From the NCBI GenBank assembly GCA_017395275.1, contig JAFPVN010000258.1, forward strand, positions 1-5,843: a DNA stretch of 5,843 nt, in the 5' to 3' direction. The notes beneath the pieces were generated by a model, which searched no databases, had not been told where the DNA came from, and saw nothing but the letters and a program-made list of their open reading frames with translations. The stretch's first letter is position 1. Each line of letters starts with the position of its first letter. The position numbers and the translations under genes are program-made. The DNA comes from Candidatus Methanomethylophilaceae archaeon. Lineage in GTDB: Archaea > Thermoplasmatota > Thermoplasmata > Methanomassiliicoccales > Methanomethylophilaceae. This document shows, in pieces, positions 1-4,964 of this stretch.

Positions 1-49
1 CGTCCAGGTTGCGTATGTTCAGGCAATCATGGGGCGGAATCCGACTCAT
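1..49 (-). CDS. Possible start of a gene running off the left edge
   Basis: An ATG at 49-47 opens a frame that stays open to the edge and begins MSRIPPHDCLNIRNLD. I do not recognise the family from 16 residues. An AGGAGG motif (55-50) touches the ATG, which is closer than a normal Shine-Dalgarno spacing, so the true start is uncertain. The frame cannot extend far upstream because an in-frame TAG lies seven codons before the ATG. It overlaps the end of the 31-codon ORF at 27-122 in another frame, as translationally coupled genes do, but so short a frame could also be chance. Confidence 0.3.
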   Translation of the reverse strand, partial: MSRIPPHDCLNIRNLD

Positions 50-122
50 CCTCCTGTATTCGGAGCCCTATGCCTTCTTCCCCGGTGCAGGACCTCTGGC
101 CGGGTGCATATTTCTTTGACAT
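27..122 (-). CDS. Candidate small protein (31 residues), unknown
   Basis: This ORF begins MSKKYAPGQRSC and ends with an acidic tail, EDESDSAP. I do not recognise it. The support is positional. A box A element (174-168) would place transcription start near 145, giving a leader of about 23 nt. AAAGGA sits 6 nt before the ATG as a plausible Shine-Dalgarno sequence. Its stop overlaps the possible next ORF starting at 49. There is one cysteine (residue 12) and no membrane segment or repeat. It could be a small protein, a leader peptide, or chance coding in the 5' region of the next gene. Confidence 0.3.
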   Translation of the reverse strand: MSKKYAPGQRSCTGEEGIGLRIQEDESDSAP

Positions 123-166
123 TTACCGTCCTTTCGGATGCGGCGAAAGTACCCAATCACGAACAA

Positions 167-280
167 CTATATAACAATTGTCTGCTGGGTCGCCTCTCCG
201 GGACTGTCAACTTCCGGTGTGTTACTTCCGGTTTCCAGACTCATCTGGATGACCTCTGAGGGCCACGTGATGCCACACAT
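167..280 (-). CDS. Weak small-ORF candidate (37 residues), unknown
   Basis: The ORF begins MCGITWPSEV and stops at a TAG inside the downstream box A element. The upstream TATA box at 316-308 would start transcription near 286, only about 6 nt before this ATG, so translation would be essentially leaderless, as is common in archaea. The composition looks unremarkable and matches nothing I know. A non-coding RNA from the same promoter is an equally good explanation. This candidate rests only on its position relative to the promoter. Confidence 0.18.
   Translation of the reverse strand: MCGITWPSEVIQMSLETGSNTPEVDSPGEATQQTIVI
168..174 (-). promoter_or_regulatory. Archaeal TATA box (second in tandem)
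   Basis: The minus strand reads TTATATA in an AT-rich setting, close to the archaeal box A consensus TTTATATA. Transcription would begin about 25 nt downstream, near 145, ahead of the 31-codon ORF at 122 and the possible edge gene. No second promoter signal is visible closer to those starts. Confidence 0.45.
210..232. repeat. 9-bp direct repeat, possible regulator site
   Basis: ACTTCCGGT occurs twice (210-218 and 224-232) with 5 bp between the copies, a period of 14 bp. It lies upstream of the minus-strand TATA box at 174-168, roughly 65-90 bp before the inferred transcription start. That position would suit an activator site. No protein is identified for it. Confidence 0.4.
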
Positions 281-307
281 CGCGCAAAATCGTGTAGCAA
301 CCCCTCC

Positions 308-316
308 TATATAAAA
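308..316 (-). promoter_or_regulatory. Archaeal BRE/TATA box (first in tandem)
   Basis: The minus strand reads TTTTATATA, containing an exact TTTATATA box A, preceded by the purine-rich CGAAG that fits a TFB recognition element. The predicted start is near 286. It lies only about 20 bp past the UPF0216 stop codon, so it serves something in 1-285 or beyond the left edge. The element is partly readable on the plus strand too (TATATAAAA), but no plus-strand gene follows. Confidence 0.5.
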
Positions 317-335
317 CTTCGTCAGACAAACCCTT

Positions 336-752
336 TCAGGGGAGGAACGTCACCACGGTACAGGTGGGCAGAAGGGAACGCAGACGCTTCAGATCGGGAT
401 TGTAGAACCGCAGATGGTCCTCCGTGAGTACGTTCTTGCCCAGGACGCGCGCGATCACCGCCGTCTCCGTCCTCCCCTCCACCTTCCACGACGTGATGTC
501 GCCGGAGCAGTCGGTGCTGATCAGTATGGGGAGCTTGAGGCGCATCCTCTCGATCTCGGTGCAGATGCCGTCGAGGTAATCTATCTCCCCCTTGGAGATC
601 TCGCAGCGTGCGCCGTCGCGGGTGGAGAAGAACAGGTCGCCGTTCTCCGAGTAGTCCAACAGGCTCCTGCGGGACACCGGCAAGCTGATGTTCATCTGCA
701 TGAGGGCCTTGTCCAGATGCAGCGAATCCCCTATCATGCCTTCCCCATCCAC
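336..752 (-). CDS. Probable UPF0216 / DUF61 family protein
   Basis: The product is a 138-residue soluble protein of the archaeal UPF0216 (DUF61) family, whose function is not established to my knowledge. The match rests on family-like motifs in order: LPVSRR at 24-29, a DG turn with a basic/acidic stretch near 46-56, KLPILI at 73-78, a V-G-E segment near 91-101, and LLPTCT near the C-terminus at 127-132. It has no signal peptide or membrane helix. The start shown is GTG at 752; an in-frame ATG at 737 gives 133 residues. The TATA element at 759-774 would place transcription start near 740, which favours the ATG at 737 as an almost leaderless start. The gene is divergent from alaS. No hairpin terminator follows it, unlike the other protein genes here. 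The family call is from memory of conserved motifs, not from a search. Confidence 0.72.
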   Translation of the reverse strand: MDGEGMIGDSLHLDKALMQMNISLPVSRRSLLDYSENGDLFFSTRDGARCEISKGEIDYLDGICTEIERMRLKLPILISTDCSGDITSWKVEGRTETAVIARVLGKNVLTEDHLRFYNPDLKRLRSLLPTCTVVTFLP

Positions 753-758
753 TTGCTT

Positions 759-774
759 CTTTATAATAATAAAG
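759..774. promoter_or_regulatory. Shared near-palindromic TATA element between divergent genes
   Basis: CTTTATAATAATAAAG reads almost the same on both strands, with mismatches only at its centre. It offers a box A to both directions. To the right, transcription would start near 793 and give alaS a leader of about 45 nt. To the left, it would start near 740 and put UPF0216 on an almost leaderless transcript. A weaker TTTAAG at 789-794 is an alternative alaS box. Confidence 0.5.
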
Positions 775-822
775 AAAATAGAGCAATCTTTAAGACGTGT
801 ACTGTATAGGGCGCTTCATCGT

Positions 823-828
823 AAGGAG
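823..828 (+). promoter_or_regulatory. Shine-Dalgarno of alaS
   Basis: AAGGAG lies 9 nt before the ATG at 838. It supports that start over the internal methionines and is the clearest ribosome binding site in the window. Confidence 0.75.
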
Positions 829-837
829 CTGCTTTAG

Positions 838-2607
838 ATGGAAGCACAGAAACTCAGGGAAGAATTCATCAACTTCTTCAAATCGAAGAACCACGCACAG
901 ATCCCGTCCGCATCGCTGGTGCCCGAGAACGACCCCACGGTCCTCTTCACCACCGCAGGGATGCACCCTCTGGTGCCCTACCTGCTGGGACAGAAGCACC
1001 CCATGGGGAACAGGCTCTGCGACTATCAGAAATGCGTCAGGACCGGGGACATCGACGAGGTCGGGGACTACAGCCACCTCACGTTCTTCGAGATGCTGGG
1101 CAACTGGTCCCTCGGGGACTACTTCAAGAAGGAGTCCATCGCTTTCAGCTACGAGTTCCTCACGAAGCACCTCGGATTCACCAACGACCAGCTGGCCGTC
1201 ACCGCGTTCGCCGGCGAGGACAACATCCCCCGCGACGACGAGACCGCCGAGATCTGGAAATCCCACGGACTGAGGGACGACCAGATCTTCTTCTACGGAA
1301 GGGAGGACAACTGGTGGGGACCCGCCGGTCTCACCGGACCCTGCGGACCCGACACCGAGATATTCTTCGACAACGGCAAGCCCAAGTGCTCCGAGAACTG
1401 CGGCCCCTCCTGCCACTGCGGGAAGTACACCGAGATCTGGAACAACGTCTTCATGCAGTACTTCAAGGACGACAAGGGCAACTTCAGCCCTCTGGCACAG
1501 AAGAACGTCGACACCGGTATGGGTCTTGAGAGGATCTGCTGCATCACCGAGGGCAAGGGCTCCGTCTACGACACCAGCCTCTTCGCCGGCATCATCGGCA
1601 AGATCGAGGAGATCTCCGGTAAGAAGTACGAGGGAGAGTACGTCAGGGACTTCAGGATCGTCGCCGACCACCTCAGGGCGGCCACGTTCATCCTCGGCGA
1701 CGGTGTCGTTCCCGCCAAGATCGGTCAGGGATACATCCTCAGGAGGCTCATCAGGCGCGCGTCCAGGTACATGTCCAAGCTGGGATACGACGGCGTCTTC
1801 ATGGAGAAGGTCTGTCAGGTCGTCATCGACCAGTACGGCGTCAACTACCCCGAGCTGATCAGGGAGAGGGACAACATCTGCGCCGCCATCACTGCGGAGG
1901 AGGAGAAGTTCCAGAGGACCCTCACCAAGGGACTCAGGCGCTTCAACGAGATGATCGCGGAGACCAACGGAAGCACCGTCCTCGACGGGGAGCAGGTCTT
2001 CAGGCTCTACGACACCTTCGGATTCCCCGTGGAGCTCACCGCCGAGCTTGCGGCGGAGAAGGGACTCAAGGTCGACATGGAGGACTTCCAGAACAGGTTC
2101 CGCACCCACCAGGAGAAATCCAGGGCCGGAGCAGACCAGATATTCAAGGGAGGTCTCGCCGACCACAGCGAGGAGACCACCAAGCTGCACACCGCCACCC
2201 ACCTTCTGAACGCTGCCCTCAGGAAACTGATCGACCCCGACATCAGGCAGAAGGGAAGCAACATCACCGCCGAGAGGCTGAGATTCGACTTCAACTTCGA
2301 CAGGAAGCTCACCCCCGAGGAGCTGAAGGCCATCGAGGACTTCGTCAACGACGCCATCAAGGCGGACATCCCCGTCGTATGCACCGAGATGCCCATCGAC
2401 GAGGCCAAGGCTTCAGGTGCAATCGGAGTGTTCGACAACAAGTACGGCAGCATCGTCAAGGTCTACACCATCGGCGACATCAGCGCGGAACTCTGCGGAG
2501 GACCGCACGTGACCCACACCGGAGAGCTCCAGGGCTTCAAGATCAAGAAGGAGGAGAGCTCCGCCGCAGGTGTCAGAAGGATCAAGGCCGTCGTCGGCAA
2601 GTTCTGA
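838..2607 (+). CDS. alaS: Alanyl-tRNA synthetase, short bacterial-type
   Basis: This class II synthetase charges tRNA-Ala with alanine using ATP, in the cytosol. Visible parts: a class II motif 1 region (SASLVPENDPTVLFTTAGM, 24-42), HLTFFEMLGNWSLGDYFK (80-97), GLTGPCGPDTE (164-174), motif 3 DTGMGLER (225-232), the helical tRNA-recognition region with LRRLIRRASRY (301-311), and an editing domain with HTATH (451-455) and CGGPH (553-557). The likely zinc ligands are H451, H455, C553 and H557. At 589 residues it is far shorter than the usual 850-900. The recognition region runs straight into the editing domain, so the beta-barrel of about 100 residues is missing, and the C-Ala domain is absent after residue 589. 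Cysteines 184, 188, 192 and 194 form a possible metal cluster. It lacks the N-terminal extension I associate with archaeal AlaRS, and its wording resembles short enzymes of Patescibacteria and some Firmicutes. Frame and codon use look intact and native. It converges on a tRNA-Ala gene. Confidence 0.95.
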   Translation: MEAQKLREEFINFFKSKNHAQIPSASLVPENDPTVLFTTAGMHPLVPYLLGQKHPMGNRLCDYQKCVRTGDIDEVGDYSHLTFFEMLGNWSLGDYFKKESIAFSYEFLTKHLGFTNDQLAVTAFAGEDNIPRDDETAEIWKSHGLRDDQIFFYGREDNWWGPAGLTGPCGPDTEIFFDNGKPKCSENCGPSCHCGKYTEIWNNVFMQYFKDDKGNFSPLAQKNVDTGMGLERICCITEGKGSVYDTSLFAGIIGKIEEISGKKYEGEYVRDFRIVADHLRAATFILGDGVVPAKIGQGYILRRLIRRASRYMSKLGYDGVFMEKVCQVVIDQYGVNYPELIRERDNICAAITAEEEKFQRTLTKGLRRFNEMIAETNGSTVLDGEQVFRLYDTFGFPVELTAELAAEKGLKVDMEDFQNRFRTHQEKSRAGADQIFKGGLADHSEETTKLHTATHLLNAALRKLIDPDIRQKGSNITAERLRFDFNFDRKLTPEELKAIEDFVNDAIKADIPVVCTEMPIDEAKASGAIGVFDNKYGSIVKVYTIGDISAELCGGPHVTHTGELQGFKIKKEESSAAGVRRIKAVVGKF

Positions 2608-2612
2608 TCACA

Positions 2613-2634
2613 TCCCCGGACATACGTCCGGGGA
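2613..2634 (+). terminator. Hairpin after alaS
   Basis: TCCCCGGAC (2613-2621) pairs perfectly with GTCCGGGGA (2626-2634) around the loop ATAC, 5 nt after the alaS stop. No T-run follows on either strand, so it may terminate weakly, stabilise the 3' end, or mark a processing site. Confidence 0.5.
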
Positions 2635-2667
2635 CCCAAACCCCAACATATTCTCAGGATCTCGGTG

Positions 2668-2672
2668 AAAAA
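2668..2672 (-). terminator. T-tract terminator of tRNA-Ala
   Basis: The minus strand has TTTTT at 2672-2668, about 36 nt beyond the tRNA 3' end. Archaeal RNA polymerase commonly stops at such T-tracts without a hairpin. Confidence 0.4.
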
Positions 2673-2707
2673 TCGACAGCTCCGCCCACCGGATGAGGGA
2701 ACGAGAA

Positions 2708-2783
2708 TGGTGGACTGTGCGAGATTTGAACTCGCGACTTCTTGCTTGCAAAGCAAGCGATCTTCCAGCTGATCTAACAGCCC
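2708..2783 (-). tRNA. tRNA-Ala(UGC)
   Basis: The 76-nt minus-strand sequence folds into a complete cloverleaf. The acceptor arm GGGCTGT pairs with ACAGTCC. The D stem is GATC/GATC, the anticodon stem CTTGC/GCAAG with loop TTTGCAA, the variable loop AAGTC, and the T stem GCGAG/CTCGC with loop TTCAAAT. The anticodon TGC (2750-2748) reads GCA and, by wobble, other alanine codons. The G3:U70 pair, the main alanine identity element, is present (acceptor pair 3), and A73 is the discriminator. The 3' CCA is encoded (2710-2708). No intron is seen. It has its own TATA box and lies tail to tail with alaS, whose product should charge it. Confidence 0.97.
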
Positions 2784-2809
2784 ACGGATACCGAGTAATG
2801 ATAACTCAG

Positions 2810-2816
2810 ATATAAA
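2810..2816 (-). promoter_or_regulatory. TATA box of tRNA-Ala
   Basis: TTTATAT on the minus strand, preceded by the purine-rich AGAAACG (a plausible BRE), is centred 30 bp before the tRNA 5' end at 2783. Transcription would start only a few nucleotides before the mature tRNA, the usual spacing for archaeal tRNA genes. Confidence 0.7.
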
Positions 2817-2828
2817 CGTTTCTGGGAA

Positions 2829-2850
2829 CGGTCTGGCAAGTGCCAGACCG
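2829..2850 (-). terminator. Hairpin after ilvD
   Basis: CGGTCTGGC (2829-2837) pairs perfectly with GCCAGACCG (2842-2850) around a 4-nt loop, about 8 nt past the ilvD stop on the minus strand. The closing A-T of the loop could make it 10 bp. No T-run follows directly. The tRNA-Ala promoter begins right after it, so it separates the two units. Confidence 0.55.
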
Positions 2851-2858
2851 CCCAGCAT

Positions 2859-4505
2859 TCATTCCAGATACGCGCCCTCGGCACCGTTGGTGACGAGTTC
2901 CCTGTACCTCTTGAGCACACCTATGGGATGGCGGTCGCGGGGTACGACGTCCTTCAGGCGGGCCTGTATCTCCTCGTCGGAGAGCCTCACCGAAAGGCTG
3001 CGGTTGGGGATGTCGATGTCTATGACGTCCCCGTCCCTGAGGGCCGCTATGGGGCCCTTCTCGAAGGCCTCCGGCGATACGTGCCCGATCGCACCTCCCC
3101 TGGTGGCTCCCGAGAACCTCCCGTCGGTGATGAGCGCAACGGATTCGCCGAGACCCATACCCATGATCATGCTGGTCGGGGAGAGCATCTCCGGCATGCC
3201 GGGTGCTCCCTTGGGGCCCTCGTAGCGGATGACGACGACGTCCCCCGCGACGATCTTCCCAGCGGAGATGGCCTCGGATGCATCGGCCTCGGAATCGAAC
3301 ACCTTTGCCTTGCCGGTGAACCTCATCATCTTCTCGCTGACGGCCGCCTGCTTTATGACCGATCCCTTCGGGGCCAGGTTGCCCTTGAGGACGGCGATGC
3401 CACCCTGCACGTGGAACGGCCTGTCCAGCGGCCTGAGGATCTCGTCGTCCAGCACCTTCGCCGATGCGGCGATCTCCTTTATCGATCTGCCGTTGACGGT
3501 GTCCGCGTCCTCCAGGAGACCAGAGATCCTGTTGAGCACCGCGGGTATCCCTCCGGCGTTGTCCAGGTCGCGGATGCTGTAGGGCCCTGCGGGCCTGAGG
3601 CTGGTGATGTGCGGCACGGTACGGGAGATCTCGTCGAAGAGACCCAGATCGATCCTGAGGCCGAAGTCCCTGGCTATGGCGGGGATGTGGAGCGCAGTGT
3701 TGGTGGAACCGCCGATGCACATGTCCACCCTGATGGCGTTGCGTATCGACGCCATGGTGACGATGTCCCTGGCGTTCTTCCCTTCCCTGACCAGCTGGAC
3801 GATCCTCCTCCCGGATTCTCTGGCGATCTCCAGCTTCTTCTCGTCCACCGCCAGCGACGTGGCGCATCCGGTGAGGCTGAGACCCAGCGTCTCCGTCAGG
3901 CAGGCCATGGTGTTGGCCGTGAAGAGTCCGGAGCAGCTCCCCTGTCCGGGACATGCGGCGCACTCGATGGTCTTGACGTAATCCTCCTCCGCCTTGCCGG
4001 CCTTGTACAGGCCGATGGCCTCGAACACCGACTGGAGGTCGAGGGACTCCTTCCCGTTCCTTCCGACCTCCATCGCTCCGCCCGTGACCATGACGACGGG
4101 GATGTTCATCCTTCCCGCGGCCATGAGCATGCCGGGTGTGACCTTGTCACAGTTGCTGACGCCGACCCAGCCGTCCAGGCGGTGGGCCTGGCACATGATT
4201 TCGCAGCAGTCGGAGATGGTCTCCCTGGACACCAGGGAGTACCTCATGCCCTCGTGGCCCATGGCGATGCCGTCGCAGACCGCGGGAACGCCGAAGACGA
4301 AGGCCTTCCCTCCGGCCTCCTCGATCCCTTCGACGACGGCATCCACGATCCTGTTCAGGTGGATGTGTCCCGGGACGATGTTGTTCCAAGAATCGGCGAT
4401 ACCTATGAAGGGTTTCTTCATGTCGTCGTCGTTCAGTCCGGATGCTCTGAGGAGACTCCTCTGGGGAGCCCTGTCGATGCCTGTCTTGACGTCGTCGCTT
4501 CTCAT
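2859..4505 (-). CDS. ilvD: Dihydroxyacid dehydratase
   Basis: This enzyme dehydrates 2,3-dihydroxy-isovalerate and 2,3-dihydroxy-3-methylvalerate to the 2-oxoacids that precede valine, leucine and isoleucine. It needs an iron-sulfur cluster and Mg2+ and acts in the cytosol. At 548 residues it is full length for the IlvD/Edd family. Visible motifs are PGHIHL (45-50), AVCDGIAMGHEGM (75-87), SNCDK (117-121) with C119, CPGQGSC (185-191), GGSTNT (265-270) and DGRFSG (461-466), whose Ser465 matches the family's catalytic serine. Gly46 stands where the oxygen-stable [2Fe-2S] enzymes have cysteine, as in E. coli IlvD, so a labile [4Fe-4S] cluster is likely. 6-phosphogluconate dehydratase is the main alternative; length and motifs favour IlvD. 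ATG 4505 is preceded by AAGG at 4516-4513. No other ilv gene is in the window, so it looks monocistronic. Confidence 0.95.
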   Translation of the reverse strand: MRSDDVKTGIDRAPQRSLLRASGLNDDDMKKPFIGIADSWNNIVPGHIHLNRIVDAVVEGIEEAGGKAFVFGVPAVCDGIAMGHEGMRYSLVSRETISDCCEIMCQAHRLDGWVGVSNCDKVTPGMLMAAGRMNIPVVMVTGGAMEVGRNGKESLDLQSVFEAIGLYKAGKAEEDYVKTIECAACPGQGSCSGLFTANTMACLTETLGLSLTGCATSLAVDEKKLEIARESGRRIVQLVREGKNARDIVTMASIRNAIRVDMCIGGSTNTALHIPAIARDFGLRIDLGLFDEISRTVPHITSLRPAGPYSIRDLDNAGGIPAVLNRISGLLEDADTVNGRSIKEIAASAKVLDDEILRPLDRPFHVQGGIAVLKGNLAPKGSVIKQAAVSEKMMRFTGKAKVFDSEADASEAISAGKIVAGDVVVIRYEGPKGAPGMPEMLSPTSMIMGMGLGESVALITDGRFSGATRGGAIGHVSPEAFEKGPIAALRDGDVIDIDIPNRSLSVRLSDEEIQARLKDVVPRDRHPIGVLKRYRELVTNGAEGAYLE

Positions 4506-4511
4506 TCGATA

Positions 4512-4538
4512 ACCTTGTGCGTGGAATGCCTACAAGGT
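4512..4538. repeat. Inverted repeat in the ilvD promoter, possible operator
   Basis: ACCTTGT (4512-4518) and ACAAGGT (4532-4538) form a perfect 7-bp inverted repeat with a 13-nt spacer, so the arm centres are 20 bp apart, about two helical turns. The right arm adjoins the candidate TATA box; the left arm covers the likely start of transcription and the ribosome binding site of ilvD. A bound dimer would block initiation. No regulator is identified. Confidence 0.45.
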
Positions 4539-4539
4539 A

Positions 4540-4546
4540 GATAAAC
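4540..4546 (-). promoter_or_regulatory. Probable TATA box of ilvD
   Basis: The minus strand reads GTTTATC, a weak box A. It would start transcription near 4517, giving a 12-nt leader with AAGG (4516-4513) about 7 nt before the ATG. It is the best candidate between the rpsJ hairpin and ilvD, but it matches the consensus only partly. Confidence 0.4.
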
Positions 4547-4577
4547 GTGGCTGAAAACAGTACAGAATGCCCGTTTA

Positions 4578-4598
4578 CCGGGGGACTTGGTCCCCCGG
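4578..4598 (-). terminator. Hairpin terminator after rpsJ
   Basis: CCGGGGGAC (4578-4586) pairs perfectly with GTCCCCCGG (4590-4598) around a 3-nt loop, about 19 nt past the rpsJ stop on the minus strand. Only short T-runs follow (TTTT about 20 nt on). It lies before the ilvD promoter and probably ends the EF-1A/rpsJ transcript. Confidence 0.55.
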
Positions 4599-4617
4599 AT
4601 TGGACTTGTTTTAAGGT

Positions 4618-4932
4618 TTAGACGCTGCGGAGAACGATCTCGATGTTGACGCCATCGGGAACCTGGATCCTCATGAGCTGCCTGAGGGCACGCTCGTCGG
4701 CGTCCAGGTCGATGAGTCTCTTGTGGATGCGCATCTCCCAGCGATCCCATGTCTCGCTTCCCTCTCCGTCGGGGCTCTTCCTGCAAGGTACCCTGAGCTT
4801 CTTCGTGGGAAGCGGTACGGGTCCGCGGATCGCTACACCGGTCTTCTGGGAGATTCCCTTGATCTGTGAGCAGACTCCGTCGACCTTTGCGGGATCGGTT
4901 CCGCTGAGAGAGATTCTTGCGCGCTGCGACAT
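4618..4932 (-). CDS. rpsJ: Small ribosomal subunit protein uS10
   Basis: uS10 belongs to the head of the 30S subunit. The 104-residue product is the usual archaeal length. It carries the LSGTDP start (8-14), the GPVPLPTKKLRV loop (37-48), the archaeal/eukaryotic stretch RKSPDGEG (51-58), EMRIHKRLIDL (66-76) and the C-terminal RIQVPDGVNIEIVL (88-101). ATG 4932 fits the family N-terminus; an AGGGA sits just upstream, a weak ribosome binding site. It lies 32 bp after the EF-1A stop on the same strand with no TATA box in between, so it is most likely translated from the EF-1A transcript. This EF-1A-uS10 order is a conserved archaeal arrangement. There are no signs of damage. Confidence 0.97.
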   Translation of the reverse strand: MSQRARISLSGTDPAKVDGVCSQIKGISQKTGVAIRGPVPLPTKKLRVPCRKSPDGEGSETWDRWEMRIHKRLIDLDADERALRQLMRIQVPDGVNIEIVLRSV

Positions 4933-4964
4933 ATTATCCCTGGTTATGAGACTTGCCGGACCGT

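Larger units (their letters stand above)
1..335. other. Region without a secure gene; tandem minus-strand promoters
   Basis: No ORF here on either strand looks like a known family. The plus strand has one 76-residue ORF (29-259) with no recognisable motif and no ribosome binding site. The minus strand shows more structure. There are two archaeal box A elements (316-308 and 174-168), a 9-bp direct repeat (210-218 and 224-232), and a small hairpin (234-239 pairing with 244-249). Three short ORFs follow the promoters. The region could be the 5' leader and promoter of a gene beyond the left edge, or could carry a small RNA or small proteins. It lies just downstream of the UPF0216 gene, on the same strand. 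Confidence 0.6.

Noticed and set aside
29..259. 76-codon plus-strand ORF at the left edge
   Set aside because: There is no ribosome binding site or plus-strand promoter, no recognisable motif, and the promoter signals in this stretch are on the other strand.
234..285. Possible C/D box guide RNA (GGATGACC, CTGAGG, GTGATGCC on the plus strand)
   Set aside because: The boxes match the C (RTGATGA) and D (CTGA) consensus only partly, are in the wrong order and spacing, and no terminal stem is seen.
414..809. 131-codon plus-strand ORF antisense to the UPF0216 gene
   Set aside because: It has no ribosome binding site or motif, and the minus-strand frame matches a known family.
790..2202. 470-codon minus-strand ORF antisense to alaS
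   Set aside because: It is rich in Val, Leu, Gly and Asp with no family motif, and it lies opposite a clearly conserved synthetase. GC-rich coding sequence commonly leaves such an open antisense frame.
2463..2858. 131-codon minus-strand ORF spanning the tRNA
   Set aside because: It runs through the whole tRNA-Ala gene and into the alaS 3' end, so it cannot be a real protein gene.
2806..3963. 385-codon Arg/Gly-rich minus-strand ORF
   Set aside because: It is a shifted frame of ilvD that also crosses the ilvD hairpin; its composition is typical of an out-of-frame reading.
2928..4544. 538-codon plus-strand ORF antisense to ilvD
   Set aside because: ilvD on the other strand has every family motif. 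This frame has low-complexity composition and no ribosome binding site.
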